A DNA stretch of 64,000 bases from NCBI GenBank assembly GCA_002007465.1, contig LNAC01000164.1, forward strand, positions 641,170-705,169. The letters run 5' to 3'. The notes beneath the pieces were generated by a model that saw nothing but the letters and a program-made list of their open reading frames with translations, was not told the DNA's origin and searched no databases. Source of the stretch: Ailurus styani (lineage: Eukaryota > Chordata > Mammalia > Carnivora > Ailuridae). Shown here piece by piece: positions 45,951-57,960 of the stretch (positions are counted from its first letter, which is position 1; each line of letters begins with the position of its first letter). Both the position numbers and the translations under genes were made by a program.

Positions 45951-46146
45951 TGCCTGGGTAGCTCAGTGGATTAAGCCTCTGCCTTCGGCTCAGGCCATGA
46001 TCCCAGGGTCCTGGGATCGAGCCCCACATTGGGCTCTCTGCTCAGCGGAGAGCCTGCTGTCCCCCTCTCTCCCATCTGCCTCTCTGCCTGCCTCTCTGCC
46101 TACTTGTGATCTGTCAAATAAATAAATAAGATCTTTAAAAAAAAAA
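45951..46146 (+). repeat. CAN SINE
   Basis: GGTGCCTGGGTAGCTCAGTG head, tail ending 'aaataaataagatc'. Imperfect duplication 'acgcttccta' / 'acactcccta'. It lies 20 bases from the reverse SINE to its left. Confidence 0.93.
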
Positions 46147-46395
46147 CACTCCCTAATTCATTTTATGAAGCCAATTTGACTGAAGCCAGAAAAAGGCAGT
46201 ATAAAACACTACAAACCAATATCCCTCATAAATATAAACATAAAAATCCTGAATAAAATAAGAATCAATGGAATTTAGCAACATGTAAAAAGAATTACAC
46301 ACCATAACTCAGTGGAGTTTATTCCAGGGATGCAAGGCTGGTTCAATATTTGAAAATTAATTAGCATAATTCACAGTATCAACAAGCTAAAGAAG

Positions 46396-46421
46396 GGGTA
46401 CCTGGGTGGCTCAGTCAGTTT
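46396..46421 (+). repeat. Head-only CAN SINE fragment
   Basis: Only GGGGTACCTGGGTGGCTCAG and a few further bases remain before L1 text resumes. Confidence 0.7.
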
Positions 46422-46960
46422 GTTTCTTTCTGATGAAAGAAACAAAAGAATATCTAAATAAATGGAGAGAGAAACATAATATTTGTGGCTCAGAAGACTC
46501 AACATAGTAAAGATGTCAGTTCCTTCCCACCTCCACTTTCATCTCTAGGTTTAACACAATTCCTCAAAATATCATGTAAGGTATTTTTTGGTACTGCTGA
46601 CAAGTTTATTCTAACATATATATGTAAAGGCACAGACCCTAGAATAGCTAAAACAATCTTGAAAAAGAATAATAAAGTGGGAGGAGTTACTTCAACCAAT
46701 TTTACCAGATTACATTCTGTAATCTACAGAATGTGCTATTAGAAGAGAGATACACACATAGTTAAACAAACCAGAATAAAGAACCCAGAAGTAGACCCAC
46801 ACGAGTACAGCCAATTTATTTTTTAAAGCCATAAAGAAGATTTACTGGCTTACATAACTGAAGTCCAGAAGTAACTATCATTAGTTTGACCCAGGGTCAT
46901 ATGTCACCAAACACCTGATTTCTTTCCTTTTCTTTATTTAATACGTAATGGTATTCTTCA

Positions 46961-47140
46961 GGGGCTCCTGGGTGGCTCTCAGTCAGTTAAGCATCTCTTT
47001 ATCTCAGCTCTGTTCGTGATCTTAGGATTCTTAGATCAAGCCCCATTTGGGGCTCTGCACTAGATGTGGAGCATGCCTAAGACTTTCTCTCTTTCTCTCC
47101 CTCTGACTCTCCCCCTCCTTCAAAAAAAATTTTATTTTTC
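46961..47140 (+). repeat. CAN SINE (diverged)
   Basis: GGGGCTCCTGGGTGGCTC head and 'gatcaagccccatttggggctc' B box are clear; it ends in 'ccttcaaaaaaaat' without the AAATAAAT tail. Confidence 0.85.
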
Positions 47141-47176
47141 ATGGTATAACTTCATGCTAAGAAAAACTGTCTCCTC

Positions 47177-47383
47177 GGGCGCCTGGGTGGCTCAGTGGGT
47201 TAAAGCCTCTGCCTTCGGCTCAGGTCATGATCTCAGGGTCCTGGGATCGAGGCCCGCATCGGGCTCTCTGCTCAGCAGGGAGCCTGCTTCCTCCTCTCTC
47301 TCTCTGCCTGCCTCTCGGCTTACTTGTGATCTCTCTCTCTGTGTGAAATAAGTAAAAAATCTAAAAAAAAAAAAAAAAAAGAC
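47177..47383 (+). repeat. CAN SINE with target duplication
   Basis: GGCGCCTGGGTGGCTCAGTG head and an 18-base A tail. AAACTGTCTCCTC at 47164-47176 and 47384-47396. Close to the family consensus, so probably young. Confidence 0.95.
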
Positions 47384-48449
47384 AAACTGTCTCCTCTTAT
47401 GGTCTCACCAGGACTGTCACCAACTCCTGCATATTTCCATGTCCTGAAGAATATATAAGCATCTTCCTCCAATCCCCAGTACACCCTTTCTTAGTTTTGT
47501 TTGGCTAACTGATTTTTGACAAAGGTGCAAAAGTAATTCAGCCGAGGAAGGGTAGCCTTTTCAACAAATGGTACTGAAACCACTGATAATCCATAGACAA
47601 AAAATTGACTTCAACCTAAACCCCACACCTCATATAAAAATTAACTCAAAATGAGCCACAGGTGCCAACATAAAACTTAAAGCAAAAAAAACTTTTAGAA
47701 GATAGAGGAGAAAAATCTTCAGTACTTAGGGCATGTGGACAGTTAGATACGACACCAAAGTATGACCCATAAAAGAAAAAATTCATAAATTGTACTTCAC
47801 TGAAAATTAAAAGCTTTTGTTTTAGGAATATCCTGTTCAGAGGATAAAAAGACAAATGGCAGACAATATTTCCAAACTATCTATCTGACAAAGGACACCT
47901 ATCTAAAATATATAAAGAACTCTCAAAATGCAAAAGTAATTAAAAATCCGTTTAGAAAATGGGCAAAACACTAAATTTCTCTCACTGAAACAGGCATATA
48001 GGTGGCAAATAAGCATGTGAAAGTACGTTCAACATTCTTAGCTATTACAGAATTGCAAATTAAAGCGAGTTATCATACACCTATTAGAAGAAGTAAAATA
48101 AGAAATCATGACACTACCAAATACTGGTGAGAATATGGAAAAACTGAATCTCTCGTAAACTTCTACTGAGAATACAAAATGGTAGAGTCCTCTGGAAAAC
48201 GGTTTGGCAGTTTCTTATAAAAATAAAAACACATTTTGCCATATGATACAGAAATTACATTCCTGGACATATATGCCAGAAAAATGTAAATTTAAATCAC
48301 AGAAACTTCTACATGATGTTCACAGCAACTTTATTTGTAATAGTTCCAAACCAAAAACAACCTAAAAGTCCTCCAGGAGGTGAATGGCTAAAACAAACTC
48401 TCATATATTCATGTAATAAAATACTACTCAGTAATAAAAAGGAACAAAC

Positions 48450-48670
48450 TCTTTTTTAAAAGATTTTATTTATAAGTAAGTTAAATCTTTTAAAAAGAGA
48501 TTCATTTGACAGAGAGCAAAAGAGTCCTCACTCAAGCAGGGGGAGCAGGAGAAGGAGAAGCAGACTTCCCACTGAGCAGAGAGCTCAATGCAGGGTTCAA
48601 TCCCAGGACCCTGAGGTCATGACCTGAGCTAAAGACAGATGCTTAACCGAATGAGCCACCCAGGCGCTCC
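48450..48670 (-). repeat. CAN SINE
   Basis: Reverse copy ending GAGCCACCCAGGCGCTCC. 'aaaaaggaacaaactctt' on the left and 'aaaaaggaacaatttctt' on the right are its target duplication. Confidence 0.92.
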
Positions 48671-48712
48671 AAAAAGGAACAATTTCTTGATACCAACAAC
48701 TTTGATGGATCT

Positions 48713-48761
48713 TAATTAGCAATAATCCTCATTGGCTACGATACTGCCACTGCGCAAAGCT
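48713..48761 (-). pseudogene. U4 snRNA retrocopy fragment
   Basis: On the minus strand the sequence opens exactly at the U4 5' end (AGCTTTGCGCAGTGGCAGTA) and continues through the region that pairs with U6 to GCCAATGAGG. It then jumps over about 15 bases of the 5' stem-loop to ATTATTGCTAATT and stops near U4 position 63. A perfect 13-base duplication, CTTTGATGGATCT, lies at 48700-48712 and 48764-48776. It has no A tail, lacks most of U4 including the Sm site, and cannot be functional. Confidence 0.88.
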
Positions 48762-49927
48762 ACCTTTGATGGATCTCAAGTGCATTATGCTGAATGAAAA
48801 AAAAAGCCAATAATGAAATGTTATGAAGTGCAGGGTACCATTTATACAACTTTTTCAAAATGACAAAACTATAGCAATGGTGGACAGATGGGTGGGCGCC
48901 AGGGTTTAGGGCCATAATAGGAAGTTCTTTGTGGTGATGAAATAGTTCTGTATTTGACTGTGGTGAGGGTTATACAAATCTATGCAGATGATAAAGATGC
49001 ACAGCACTATTCATACACACAAGTGAATGCATATATAAACTGTTGAAATTTGAGTAAGGTGAGATCTGTGGATTGTAGCAAAATCAATTTCCTGGTTTTG
49101 ATCTTATACTACATTTAGGTAAGATGTTATTATTGGGGAGAAGCTGGTGATGGATACATGGGACCTTTCTGTTCTAACAACTTCCTGTGTATCTATAATG
49201 ATTTAAAAATTAAAATTAAAAAAGGAAGTGTATGTACTTTCTAATACAGCATAATATATGAAACAATATATGATACAAAAACTGATCTAACCAAAGGGAG
49301 AAAGAAAAATCCATATTCATCAGAAATTTCAACTCTGTTCTGTCAGTGAGTGAAGAACCAGCAAACAAAGCATAAGATACCAAGGCCTCAACGATACTAT
49401 CAACCAACAAGACCTAGTTGACAATTATTAAACACAACAAACACTAACAACAAAACTGTTTTCAGGTATGCAAGGAACATTTCCCAAGATATGACAATAT
49501 CCTGGGCCATAAAACAAATTTTAACAAATTTAAAAGAAAAAGAAACAATACAAAGTATGCTCTTGGACTGCAATAAAATTAAAAATCAATGACAAGAGAT
49601 ATTTGGGTAAATCTCAAATATGTGGAAAATAACCAACAGACTTTTTAAATAATCCATAATCCATAGGTCAAGGGAGAAATTGGAAGGTGTATAAGAAAAC
49701 ATTTTGTATTGAATTTTAATGGAAACATAATATCCAAAATTAGTATACTGTGCCTGAGGCTCAGAGCAAAATTGATTTAACTATTTATATCAGAAAATAA
49801 GAGAAAGGTGTAAAATCGCTGATCTAAGCTATAATCATGAAAATTTAGAAAAAGAAGAGTAAAACCCAGAGCAGGTAGAAGGAAGGAAATGATAAACAGT
49901 GGAAACTAATGAAATAAAAAATGGACA

Positions 49928-50143
49928 GTAGTGCCTAGGTGGCTCAGGTGGTTAAGCACCCAACTCTTGATTTTGGCTCAAGTCATGATCTCAGGATCCT
50001 GGGACTGAGCTCCATATGGGGCTCTTTGCTCAGCAGGGAGTCTGCTTAAGATGCTTTCTCTCCCTCTCTGCCCACTCCCCCCCCCCGCCCCAGCCATATG
50101 CCCATGTGAGCACACTCTCTCTAAAATAAATATATCTTTTTTA
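49928..50143 (+). repeat. CAN SINE with target duplication
   Basis: 'agtgcctaggtggctcagg' head, poly-C inside the pyrimidine tract, 'aaaataaatatatc' tail. 'aaaaatggaca' flanks it. Confidence 0.92.
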
Positions 50144-50672
50144 AAAATGGACAAATAATAGAGAAAAACAATTGAAACCAAAAGCTCTTACCAAAACCAT
50201 GCAAAACCAAAGAAATTGTAAGAAAAATAAACTCCAGACCAGTATCATTCATAAACACATATGCAAAAATGTTTTGCAAAATATTAGCATAATGAATCCA
50301 GCATTATATAAAAGTATATAATTACCAAGTTGGATTTGCTCTAAAAATGCAACGTTGTTAAACATTTAAAAATTAATCTTTTATTTACCATATTGACAGA
50401 ATGAAATAGGTTACATGATCATTTCAATAGAAGCAAAAAAGTACTTGAGACTCGACACTCGTTCATGATTAAAAACTCTCAACAAACTAGAAATAGAGGG
50501 AACTTCTTCAATTTGCTAAAAGAGTTTCTATGGAAACTCAATAGTAGAAATCTAAACACTTTTCCTCAGAAAAGATTAAACAGAATGCAAGGATGTCCAC
50601 TCTCACCGTTTCTATTCAGTTTTGATCTGAAATCCTAGGCAATGCAACAGGGCAACTACAAGAAAGAAAAGA

Positions 50673-50867
50673 GGGGTGCCTGGGTGGCTCAATGGGGTAA
50701 AGCCTCTGCTTTTGGCTCAGTTCATGATCTCAGGGTCCTGGGATGCAGCCTTGCATTGGGCTCTCTGCTCAGCAGGGAGCCTGCTTCCTCCTCTCTCTCT
50801 GCCTGCCTCTCTGCCTACTTGTGATCTCTCTCTCTCTCTGTCAAATAAATAAATACAATCTTTAAAA
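50673..50867 (+). repeat. CAN SINE
   Basis: GGGGTGCCTGGGTGGCTC head and 'aaataaataaatacaatc' tail. Confidence 0.93.
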
Positions 50868-51081
50868 AGAGAGAAGACACACAGATTCAAAAGGAAAAAA
50901 ATAAAACTGCCTTATTTGCAAAAAAATATGATTGTTTACATAGAGAATACTGAAGAATCTACAAAAACCCCTATCAGAATTAATAAGCCTATTTACTAAG
51001 GGCTCAGGATACAAGATCAATATGCAAAAACTAAATGCATTTCTATATACTACCAGTCATCAAATAGAAAATAAAAAATTT

Positions 51082-51270
51082 GGGACACCTGGGTGGCTCA
51101 GTTGGTTAAGCAGCTGCCTTTGGCTCAGGTCACAATCCCAGCGTCCTGGGATGGAGTCCCACATGGGGCTCCTTGCTCAGCAGGGAGCCTGCTTCTCTCT
51201 CTGCCTCTGTCTGCTGTGCTTCCTCTCTCTCTGACAAATAAATAAATAAAATCTTTAAAAAAAAAATAAA
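51082..51270 (+). repeat. CAN SINE
   Basis: GGGACACCTGGGTGGCTCAG head and 'aaataaataaataaaatc' tail, between two A-rich flanks. Confidence 0.93.
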
Positions 51271-51797
51271 AAGAAAATAAATTTAAAATGTCAATTAGAA
51301 TAGTAGAAGGCAATGAGTTTGTCAGAATATACAGAAGATCTCACTGGAAAACATAAAACCTTGCTAAAAGAAATTAAATAATTCTTAAATAAACCAGAGA
51401 TATACTATGCTCATGGGTCATAATTTTCAATAATGCTGTTAATTTTTCCCAAATCAAAGCTATAGATTCAGTGCAACCATCATCAATATCTAGGAATCTT
51501 GTTTTTAGAGACAGTAACAGGACAATACCCAAATTTCTATGAAAATTAAAGGATCCACAATACTAAAAACAATTTTGGCAAAGAAAATTAAAGTTGGGGA
51601 ATTTATACTACCTGATTTCAAGACTCTTTTACAATGCTACAGATATATATGTAGAAGAGAAAGCCCAGATAAAATTCAAATATATATGGTCAAATAATTT
51701 ATGAGGAAGATGCCAAGATGATTTAATAAAGAAAGGATGGTTCTCAGCAAAACTTTCCAAAGATACAACTGGGAATTCCTTTGGAAAAATATGAACT

Positions 51798-51988
51798 GGG
51801 ATGCCTGGGTGGCTCAGTCGGTTAAGCGGCTGCCTTCAGCTCAGGTCATGATCCCAGGGTCCTGGGATTGAGTCCCGCATCAGGCTCCTTGCTCAGTGGG
51901 GAGCCTGCTTCTCTCTCTGCCTCTGCCTGCTACTCTGCCTGCCTGTGCTCGCTGACAAATAAATAAAATCTTAAAAAAAAAAAAGAAA
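51798..51988 (+). repeat. CAN SINE with target duplication
   Basis: GGGATGCCTGGGTGGCTCAG head. 'gaaaaatatgaac' lies on both sides. Confidence 0.94.
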
Positions 51989-52133
51989 AAGAAAAATATG
52001 AACCTTCCCTCTTACCTCACACCATATACAAGCATCAATTGAAAATGAATCATATACCATATACCATGGTAAAATAAAGCTTCTATAAAATACAGGATAA
52101 AATCATCAGAACTTTGCAATAGGCAACAAAAAA

Positions 52134-52297
52134 AATTTTTTTTGAGAGAGAGAGAAAAAGAGAGAGAGAATCTTAAGCAGGCTACACACCAAGTGCAGAG
52201 CCTGACATAGGGCTCAATCTCACAACCCTGAGATCATGACCTGAGCCAAAATCAAGAGCTGGGCACTTAACTGACTGAGCCACCCAGACACACTTAC
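52134..52297 (-). repeat. CAN SINE (diverged)
   Basis: Reverse copy with 'atcatgacctgagccaaaatc' and ending GAGCCACCCAGACACAC. Confidence 0.88.
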
Positions 52298-52784
52298 CAA
52301 CTCTCAAGTTGGATAAAAAATACAAACTATAGGAGAAAAAAAATGAGTAAATTGGGCTTTATAAAAATTAGAGCTTCTGCTCTTTAAAAGAAGCTACTAA
52401 GAAAATGAAGAGTCAAGTCAGTCTTTAAAACAAGTCATAATTTACACAAAACATGTATATGACAAAGAAGTCACATCCAGAATATATTTTTAAACTCTAA
52501 CTCAATTTTAGGAAGACAAATCAGTTAAAGATGAATAAAAGAGTTGAATGCACACTGTAAGAGGACGACACACAGGCAGCCAATACACACATGAAAACAT
52601 GTTCAATCAGGAAGACACAAATGAAAACCACAACGAGATAGTACTACATACTCACTAGAATGGCTAAAATTAATAAGGTAAACAACAAGAAGCACTGGTG
52701 AGAACATGGAGTGGAGTCGTCATACAATGCTGTTGGTAATGTAAAGTGGTATTACTACTTTGTAAAACAGTTTTGCAGATTCTT

Positions 52785-52991
52785 TTTTTTTTAAAAGATT
52801 TTATTTATTATTCATTTGACACAGAGAGAGAGATTACAAGTAGACAGAGAGGCAGGCAGAGAGAGAGGAGAGAGGAGGAAGCAGGCTCCCTGCTGAGCAG
52901 AGAGCCCTATGTGGGCCTCGATCCCAGGACCCTGGGATCATGACCTGAGCCGAAGGCAGCGGCTTTAACCCACTGAGCCACCCAGGCGCCC
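52785..52991 (-). repeat. CAN SINE with target duplication
   Basis: Reverse copy ending GAGCCACCCAGGCGCC. TGCAGATTCTT at 52774-52784 and 52992-53002. Confidence 0.95.
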
Positions 52992-53124
52992 TGCAGATTC
53001 TTATAAAGCTAAATACACACTTCCCATATTAAATGATCCAGCAATTTTGCTTTTAAGTATTTCCCTGAGAAACTAAAAATATGCTTACAAAAATATTCAT
53101 ACATGTATGCTCACTGTTCATATC

Positions 53125-53312
53125 TTTTTTTTAAAGATGTATTTATTTGTGGAAGAGGGGAGCACAAGCACAAGCAGGGGGAGCAGCAGGCAGAGAGAGA
53201 AGCAGGCTCCCCACTGAGCAAGGAGCCTGATGTGAGACTCAATCCCAGGACCCCGGGATCATGGCTTGAGCTAAAGGCAGACACTTAACTGACTAAGCCA
53301 CTCAGGAATCCC
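53125..53312 (-). repeat. CAN SINE with target duplication
   Basis: Reverse copy ending AAGCCACTCAGGAATCCC. GTTCATATC at 53116-53124 and 53313-53321. Confidence 0.92.
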
Positions 53313-53981
53313 GTTCATATCATCTTAATGAAGAATAACACCAAACTGGGAACTCAAATGTCCATCAACAGGTGAACGTATAAGCAAACTGGGACATACC
53401 TATACAATATATTATCACTCAGCAATTTAAGAAACAAGCTAATATGTGCAACAAGGTGAATCAAGTTAAAAAACATGCAGAACAAAAGAAAATAGACACA
53501 AAAGAGTACATGTTGTAGGATTCAATTTACATACAATTCTGGAAAAGACAAAACTAATTTATGGTGACAAGAAGTAGATCAGTGGTTGCCTAGAGCCAGG
53601 GATGTGGGGAAGTGATTGTTAAGCAGCATGAGAAAGCTTTTGAAAGTTACAAAATTGTTTCATATTTTGAATGTAGAAATGGTTACAAGGTGAAAACATG
53701 TCAATTTTTAATTGTTTAATTTTTAAAGATGAATCTTATTGCATATAAATTATACTATAGCAAAACTGATTAAAATTATTTTAAAACAAAATGCAAAAAA
53801 GCATATATAGGCACTCCTTACTTAGCACAGTAGTGCAGGACTGTAAAAACAACCATGCAAACTGAAGCTGTGCAAAGTGATCTTAACAATCAATGGGGTA
53901 AATGAGAATTGTTCTGCGACCTTTAAATGAGTTTATGAAAACATTAAGCATTCTTACAGGGAAGTAAAAAAAAATAGTAAC

Positions 53982-54170
53982 GGGCGTCTGGGTGGCTCAG
54001 TTGCTAAGCATTTGCCTTGGGCTTGGGTCCTGATCCCAGGGTCATTGAATCCCACAACAGTCTCCCTGCTCAGCGGGAAGCCTGCTTCTCCCTCCCCCAC
54101 TCCCCCTGCTTATGTTCCCTCTCACACTGTGTCTCCCTCTGCCAAATAAACAAAATCTTTTAAAAAAGAG
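53982..54170 (+). repeat. CAN SINE
   Basis: GGGCGTCTGGGTGGCTCAG head and 'ccaaataaacaaaatc' tail, inside the putative DNA transposon. Confidence 0.92.
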
Positions 54171-54584
54171 TAAAACTATTATTTATTTAGTACATTATAA
54201 TCTGAGACATTAGAACAGCTGAGAATTAAAGGGTTGGCTTCTCATCCTGTAACTTACAATACAGAACAAGCATCTTTTCTGTGCCTTGGAAAATTATCAC
54301 ACCCTTTTGTAACTTTGGATTAACTTCCAATACGTGATGTACCCTTTGACTTTAAAGGTCATGAGATATCTCTGAGAGTTCCCCTAATATGAAGTGTTTC
54401 TGCTGGTGTCATTTTTTACTGGGACATCATCATTCTTTTCACCACAACTTTCCTAATTTACACTAGTCAGTTTACCTTCACAAAGCTCCATTGGCTACAA
54501 GTCTACAGGCTCTTGGAGGCAGCAGTGTAAACATTCCTAGTGTCAGCTATCTTTTCTATAATTCCATTTTTTTTCAAATCCATT

Positions 54585-54634
54585 ATCTTTTATTTTTTTA
54601 TTATGTTCCGTTAGTCAACATACAGTACATAGTT
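54585..54634 (-). repeat. Very short LINE-1 3' end
   Basis: 'attatgttccgttagtcaaca' with 'tacagtacat' is the reverse complement of the terminal carnivore L1 3' UTR. 'attccattttt' / 'gttccattttt' may be the target duplication. Confidence 0.55.
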
Positions 54635-54642
54635 CCATTTTT

Positions 54643-54736
54643 TTAAAAAGATTTTATTTTTAAGTAATCTTTACACCCAATGTAGGGCTCGAACTCAGAA
54701 CTCTGAGAACAAGAGTCACATACTCTACTGACTCTA
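54643..54736 (-). repeat. Short CAN SINE (tRNA-like form)
   Basis: Reverse copy: 'aaagattttatttttaagtaatc', 'ccaatgtagggctcgaactc', 'gagtcacatactctactgac'. Confidence 0.85.
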
Positions 54737-55419
54737 ATTCCATTTTTATTCCATGTGAATTTCATTGACTGCATTACCACTTTTGTTTCTTTGCTGCACT
54801 TATATCTTTGTTGGTCAGCTCCCTCTATAATTTTTTGTAAAATGATATGTGGGTTTATCTCTGGGAGACAAGAAGGTAACACAACTACATGCTCTGCTAT
54901 CTGTGCATAACTAAAAAACTGTACAGTAAAACCAACCTCTAACAGATGGCAAGAGGTCACATGATTGGTTACCAACCATGGCACATATGTCATATGCAAA
55001 ATAGCTTGTGGACTAAAGGTCTAACAGTGACATTTATACTTTAAGCAATTTCTCAGTGAAAATGCCATGATAACTGAATTTTGAACTGTTTTTAGGAGAC
55101 TGGTATTATTTACACTGTGGTAACTAAATGCATGTATACTGTAATCTTTCAAAGAGAGAACTGTCTCCATAGTAAGACTGCCTCCATGTGTAAGAAAGAA
55201 CAAGTAAGATAATATAACTATATGTAGTTACTTTTTGAAAAAGAAAACACAGGAACGACAAACCAGAAACTAGTGAAATTGATTATCTACAATGGGTGGG
55301 GTGAATAAGACAAAAGGGATAGGCAAGGAGTGACTATTTTCTGAGTATACTTCTTAAAAATGGTTTTAACTTTAATTATGTTAATGTTTTACACATTCAA
55401 AAAGAATACTATCAACACT

Positions 55420-55605
55420 TGGGGCACCTGCCTAGTTCAGTTGGTTAAATGTCTGACTTAGGCTCAGGTCATGATCTCAGGGTCCTAGGATTGAGCCCCA
55501 TGTTGGGCTCCCTGCTCAGTGGAGAGCATGCTTGTCCCTCTGTCCCTCCCTGTTGCCCACCCCCCGCCCCACTCTTGCTCTCTCTAATAAATAAACCTTT
55601 TAAAG
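55420..55605 (+). repeat. CAN SINE with long perfect target duplication
   Basis: GGGGCACCTGCCTAGTTCAG head. The 19-base AAAGAATACTATCAACACT lies at 55401-55419 and 55606-55624. Confidence 0.95.
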
Positions 55606-56512
55606 AAAGAATACTATCAACACTCTAATCAATTTCAGAGTGTGAAAAAACTCCAAAGTTACATACAAAGGAAATGAATAAACTTAATCATACTAAAAGT
55701 AGCTTTGAACACAATACTTTTGACTATATACCCTGAGTTTAATAAGGCAGGCAAATCTTGAACTCTACAGGTTTTTCTCTTTGGTATCGATGTAACAATT
55801 CTGAAGCTACTTTTTGTGCACTTTAGAATTAAATAAATATATTCATAATTTTGAGAACCAGAGTTCTCACTTTCGCAAAAAAGACGAAAGTAAAAAGGGG
55901 GAAGACTAAGAAGAATCTGACCTGCAGGAATTAATAAGAACTCATGATTTTGAAGGTGTGTGTGTATAGATACGTTTGTATGTGTGCTGTGTGTTTCCTT
56001 TCTCTATCTGCTGAAAAAGTCTAGAAATAGAGACAGCCCATTAGCTATAAGCACACCTACCACTAGATCTTAATTTTTAATTAATACTTTTTAATAAAAA
56101 GAAGCAGGGATAAATGGATCATCTCATGACTGGAACGGAAAAAGTGTGTAAGATAATTCTGTAACATCTTCTTGTGTCAGAAAGTAAGAAAATGCTCAAG
56201 AAAATGATAGGGGTACGGTGAAACAACACAAAATTCAGCTTGAAGAGGTCATCACTGGAAAAATAATCTGGGATCAAAATAAATCAAAATCTAAAATTAA
56301 ATAAATCCAGAACAATTTGGGATCAAAATAAATAATGGTAATAATGCAATATAACTCACTAAAAAAAACCATGAACCATAATTGGATAAATAAAACAGAA
56401 GGGAAAGCTCTTCCTTACAGTCTAATGCCAACTAATAAATGTAGAAGAAATTATTATAAATGCAGTTAGAAAACCATATCCCCTTGAGTGTGGGCTAGAC
56501 TAAGAGACACAC

Positions 56513-56678
56513 TTCTTTTTTAGAGGGGGGAGGGGCAGAAGGGAAGGGGGAGAATCTTAAGCAGGCTCCATTCCCAGCATAGACCCCAATGAGGGACTCA
56601 ATCTCACAACTGTGAGAACATGACCGAAGCCAAAATCAAGAGTAAGATGCTAATCCAACTGAGCCACCCAGGCACCCC
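56513..56678 (-). repeat. CAN SINE (diverged)
   Basis: Reverse copy ending GAGCCACCCAGGCACCCC; 'aagagacacac' and 'aagagacctcc' flank it. Confidence 0.9.
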
Positions 56679-56739
56679 AAGAGACCTCCATCTAATGAAG
56701 TGAATATAGCAAAAGTTACAGTATGTCATTATCAAAATT

Positions 56740-57175
56740 AGGTTCACAAAAACATTGTGACCTCCACCTTGTTTGCCCTCTCTGGCTCTCTCCATTACTT
56801 GCTCTGACAGAAGCCAGATGTTGTATTTTGAGCTGCCCTATGGAGAGGTACACATGGCAAGGAACAGAAGTAGGACTCTAGCAGATAGCAAGCAAAACAA
56901 TGGGGCCCTCAGTCCAATGACCCATGAGGAACAGAATCTCTCTAATAACTATGTAAGAGCGATTAGAAGTGGATCCTCCCTCAGTTGAGCCTTCAGATAA
57001 GAACCCAAGTTGACACCTTGTTTGTAGGCTTATGAGAAACTTTGAACAAAAGCACCCAACAAAGCCATACCCAGATTCCGGATCCACAAAACATTTGAGA
57101 TAATAAAACTCTGTTGTTTTAAGCCACTAAATCTTGAGTTAATTTTTTACACAGCAATGGAAAATTATAAAAAGT
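56740..57175 (+). mobile_element. MLT1-type LTR (ERVL-MaLR), solo
   Basis: 'gagctgccctatggagagg', 'cctcagttgagccttcagat', 'agataataaaactctgttg' and 'taagccactaaatcttgag' are in the order of an MLT1 LTR, with the AATAAA-like signal near the 3' end. No internal retroviral sequence is present on either side. It is an old mammalian insertion. Confidence 0.88.
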
Positions 57176-57249
57176 TTTGTTTAAATATAATCATGAGGAA
57201 GCATAAAACAAACCAAAATTAAGGGTATTCTACAAAATAAATGACTTAC

Positions 57250-57960
57250 AGACTCTTAAATGTATCAGTGTTATAAGAAGACAAAGCAAGGCTGAACTTT
57301 ACTTAAAATAAACTAAGGAGAGGCACCTGGGTGGCTCAGTTGTTAAGCATCTGTCTTGGGCTCAGGTGATGATCCCAAGGTTCCTGGGATGGAGCCCGAC
57401 ACTGGGCTCCCTGCTCAGCGGGGAGCCTCCTTCTCCCTCTCCCCACCACCTGCTTGTGCTCTCTCGCTATCTCTTTCTCAAATAATAAAATAAAATCTTA
57501 AAAAAAAACTAAGGAGACATGACAACCAAATGAAAAATTACTGGTAAGTATTGGTAAAGTTTGACTGTAAACTATAGATAAACATTCTATCACTGTTAAA
57601 CTGTTATTTTCATATTAAAATTCAGTTATACAAAAGAATGTCTTTGTTCTTAGGAAATACACAGTGAAGTATTTAGGAATAAAGAGACATGATGTCTACA
57701 ACTTACTCTCAAGTGGTTCATAAAAAATAGTGTGTGTACAGTGTGTACACACATATAAATACATATATACCTATGTGTACAAACATACACATATAGAGGA
57801 GAATGATGAGAATAAAAAGGAAAAAATAAAGGAAATGTAACAAAATATAAATTAATAGGTGATTCTGGGTAAAGGGCATAGAGTTCTTTGTGCAATTCTT
57901 GAAACTTCTGAAAATCTGAAGTTATTTCAATATAGTTAAAAAGAAAACTTCAAGAACTGC
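57250..57960 (+). repeat. Ancient interspersed repeat, same family as 9.3 kb, split by a SINE
   Basis: 'actaaggagacatgacaacc', 'agtgaagtatttaggaat', 'agacatgatgtctacaactta' and 'tgattctgggtaaagggcat' follow the same family as the copies at 9.3 and 12 kb. Probably MARNA; the name is uncertain. Confidence 0.5.
57322..57505 (+). repeat. CAN SINE with target duplication
   Basis: GGCACCTGGGTGGCTCAGTT head. AAACTAAGGAGA at 57310-57321 and 57506-57517. Confidence 0.95.

Larger units (their letters stand above)
45400..46960 (+). repeat. Old L1M ORF2 remnant
   Basis: 'gatggtttccctggagaattc', 'acaaccaatatccctcataaa', 'gtggagtttattccagggatg' and 'aaagaacccagaagtagacc' are reverse transcriptase and downstream ORF2 text in order. 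Two CAN SINEs and a SINE head fragment split it; frames are broken. Confidence 0.75.
47500..49215 (+). repeat. Old L1M ORF2 end and 3' UTR remnant
   Basis: 'ctgatttttgacaaaggtgc', 'ttttcaacaaatggtactg', 'aaatataaagaactctcaa' and the 3' UTR close ('gggacctttctgttctaac') appear in order. Split by a CAN SINE at 48.45 kb and a U4 fragment at 48.71 kb. Confidence 0.75.
49216..53760 (+). repeat. Second old L1M copy, 5'-truncated, split by SINEs
   Basis: Begins in ORF2 ('aagatatgacaatatcctgggcc'), passes 'aatgcaaggatgtccactctc' and 'gttcagttggatttgc'-type RT text, then 'caaccatcatcaatatctagg', 'atggctaaaattaataagg' and 3' UTR text to about 53.76 kb. Seven SINEs interrupt it and no long frame survives. 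Confidence 0.7.
53808..55335. mobile_element. Putative DNA transposon with inverted ends, interrupted by SINEs
   Basis: The left end 'aggcactccttactt' is nearly the reverse complement of the right end 'aggcaaggagtgact' (about 12 of 15 bases). The interior, about 1.2 kb without SINEs, does not resemble L1, L2 or MIR. No transposase frame survives. I do not recognise the family, and the end match is short, so this is a hypothesis. Confidence 0.4.

Noticed and set aside
54643..54999. 118-codon minus-strand frame as a transposase remnant
   Set aside because: It runs through a SINE and shows no transposase motif, so the frame is not informative.
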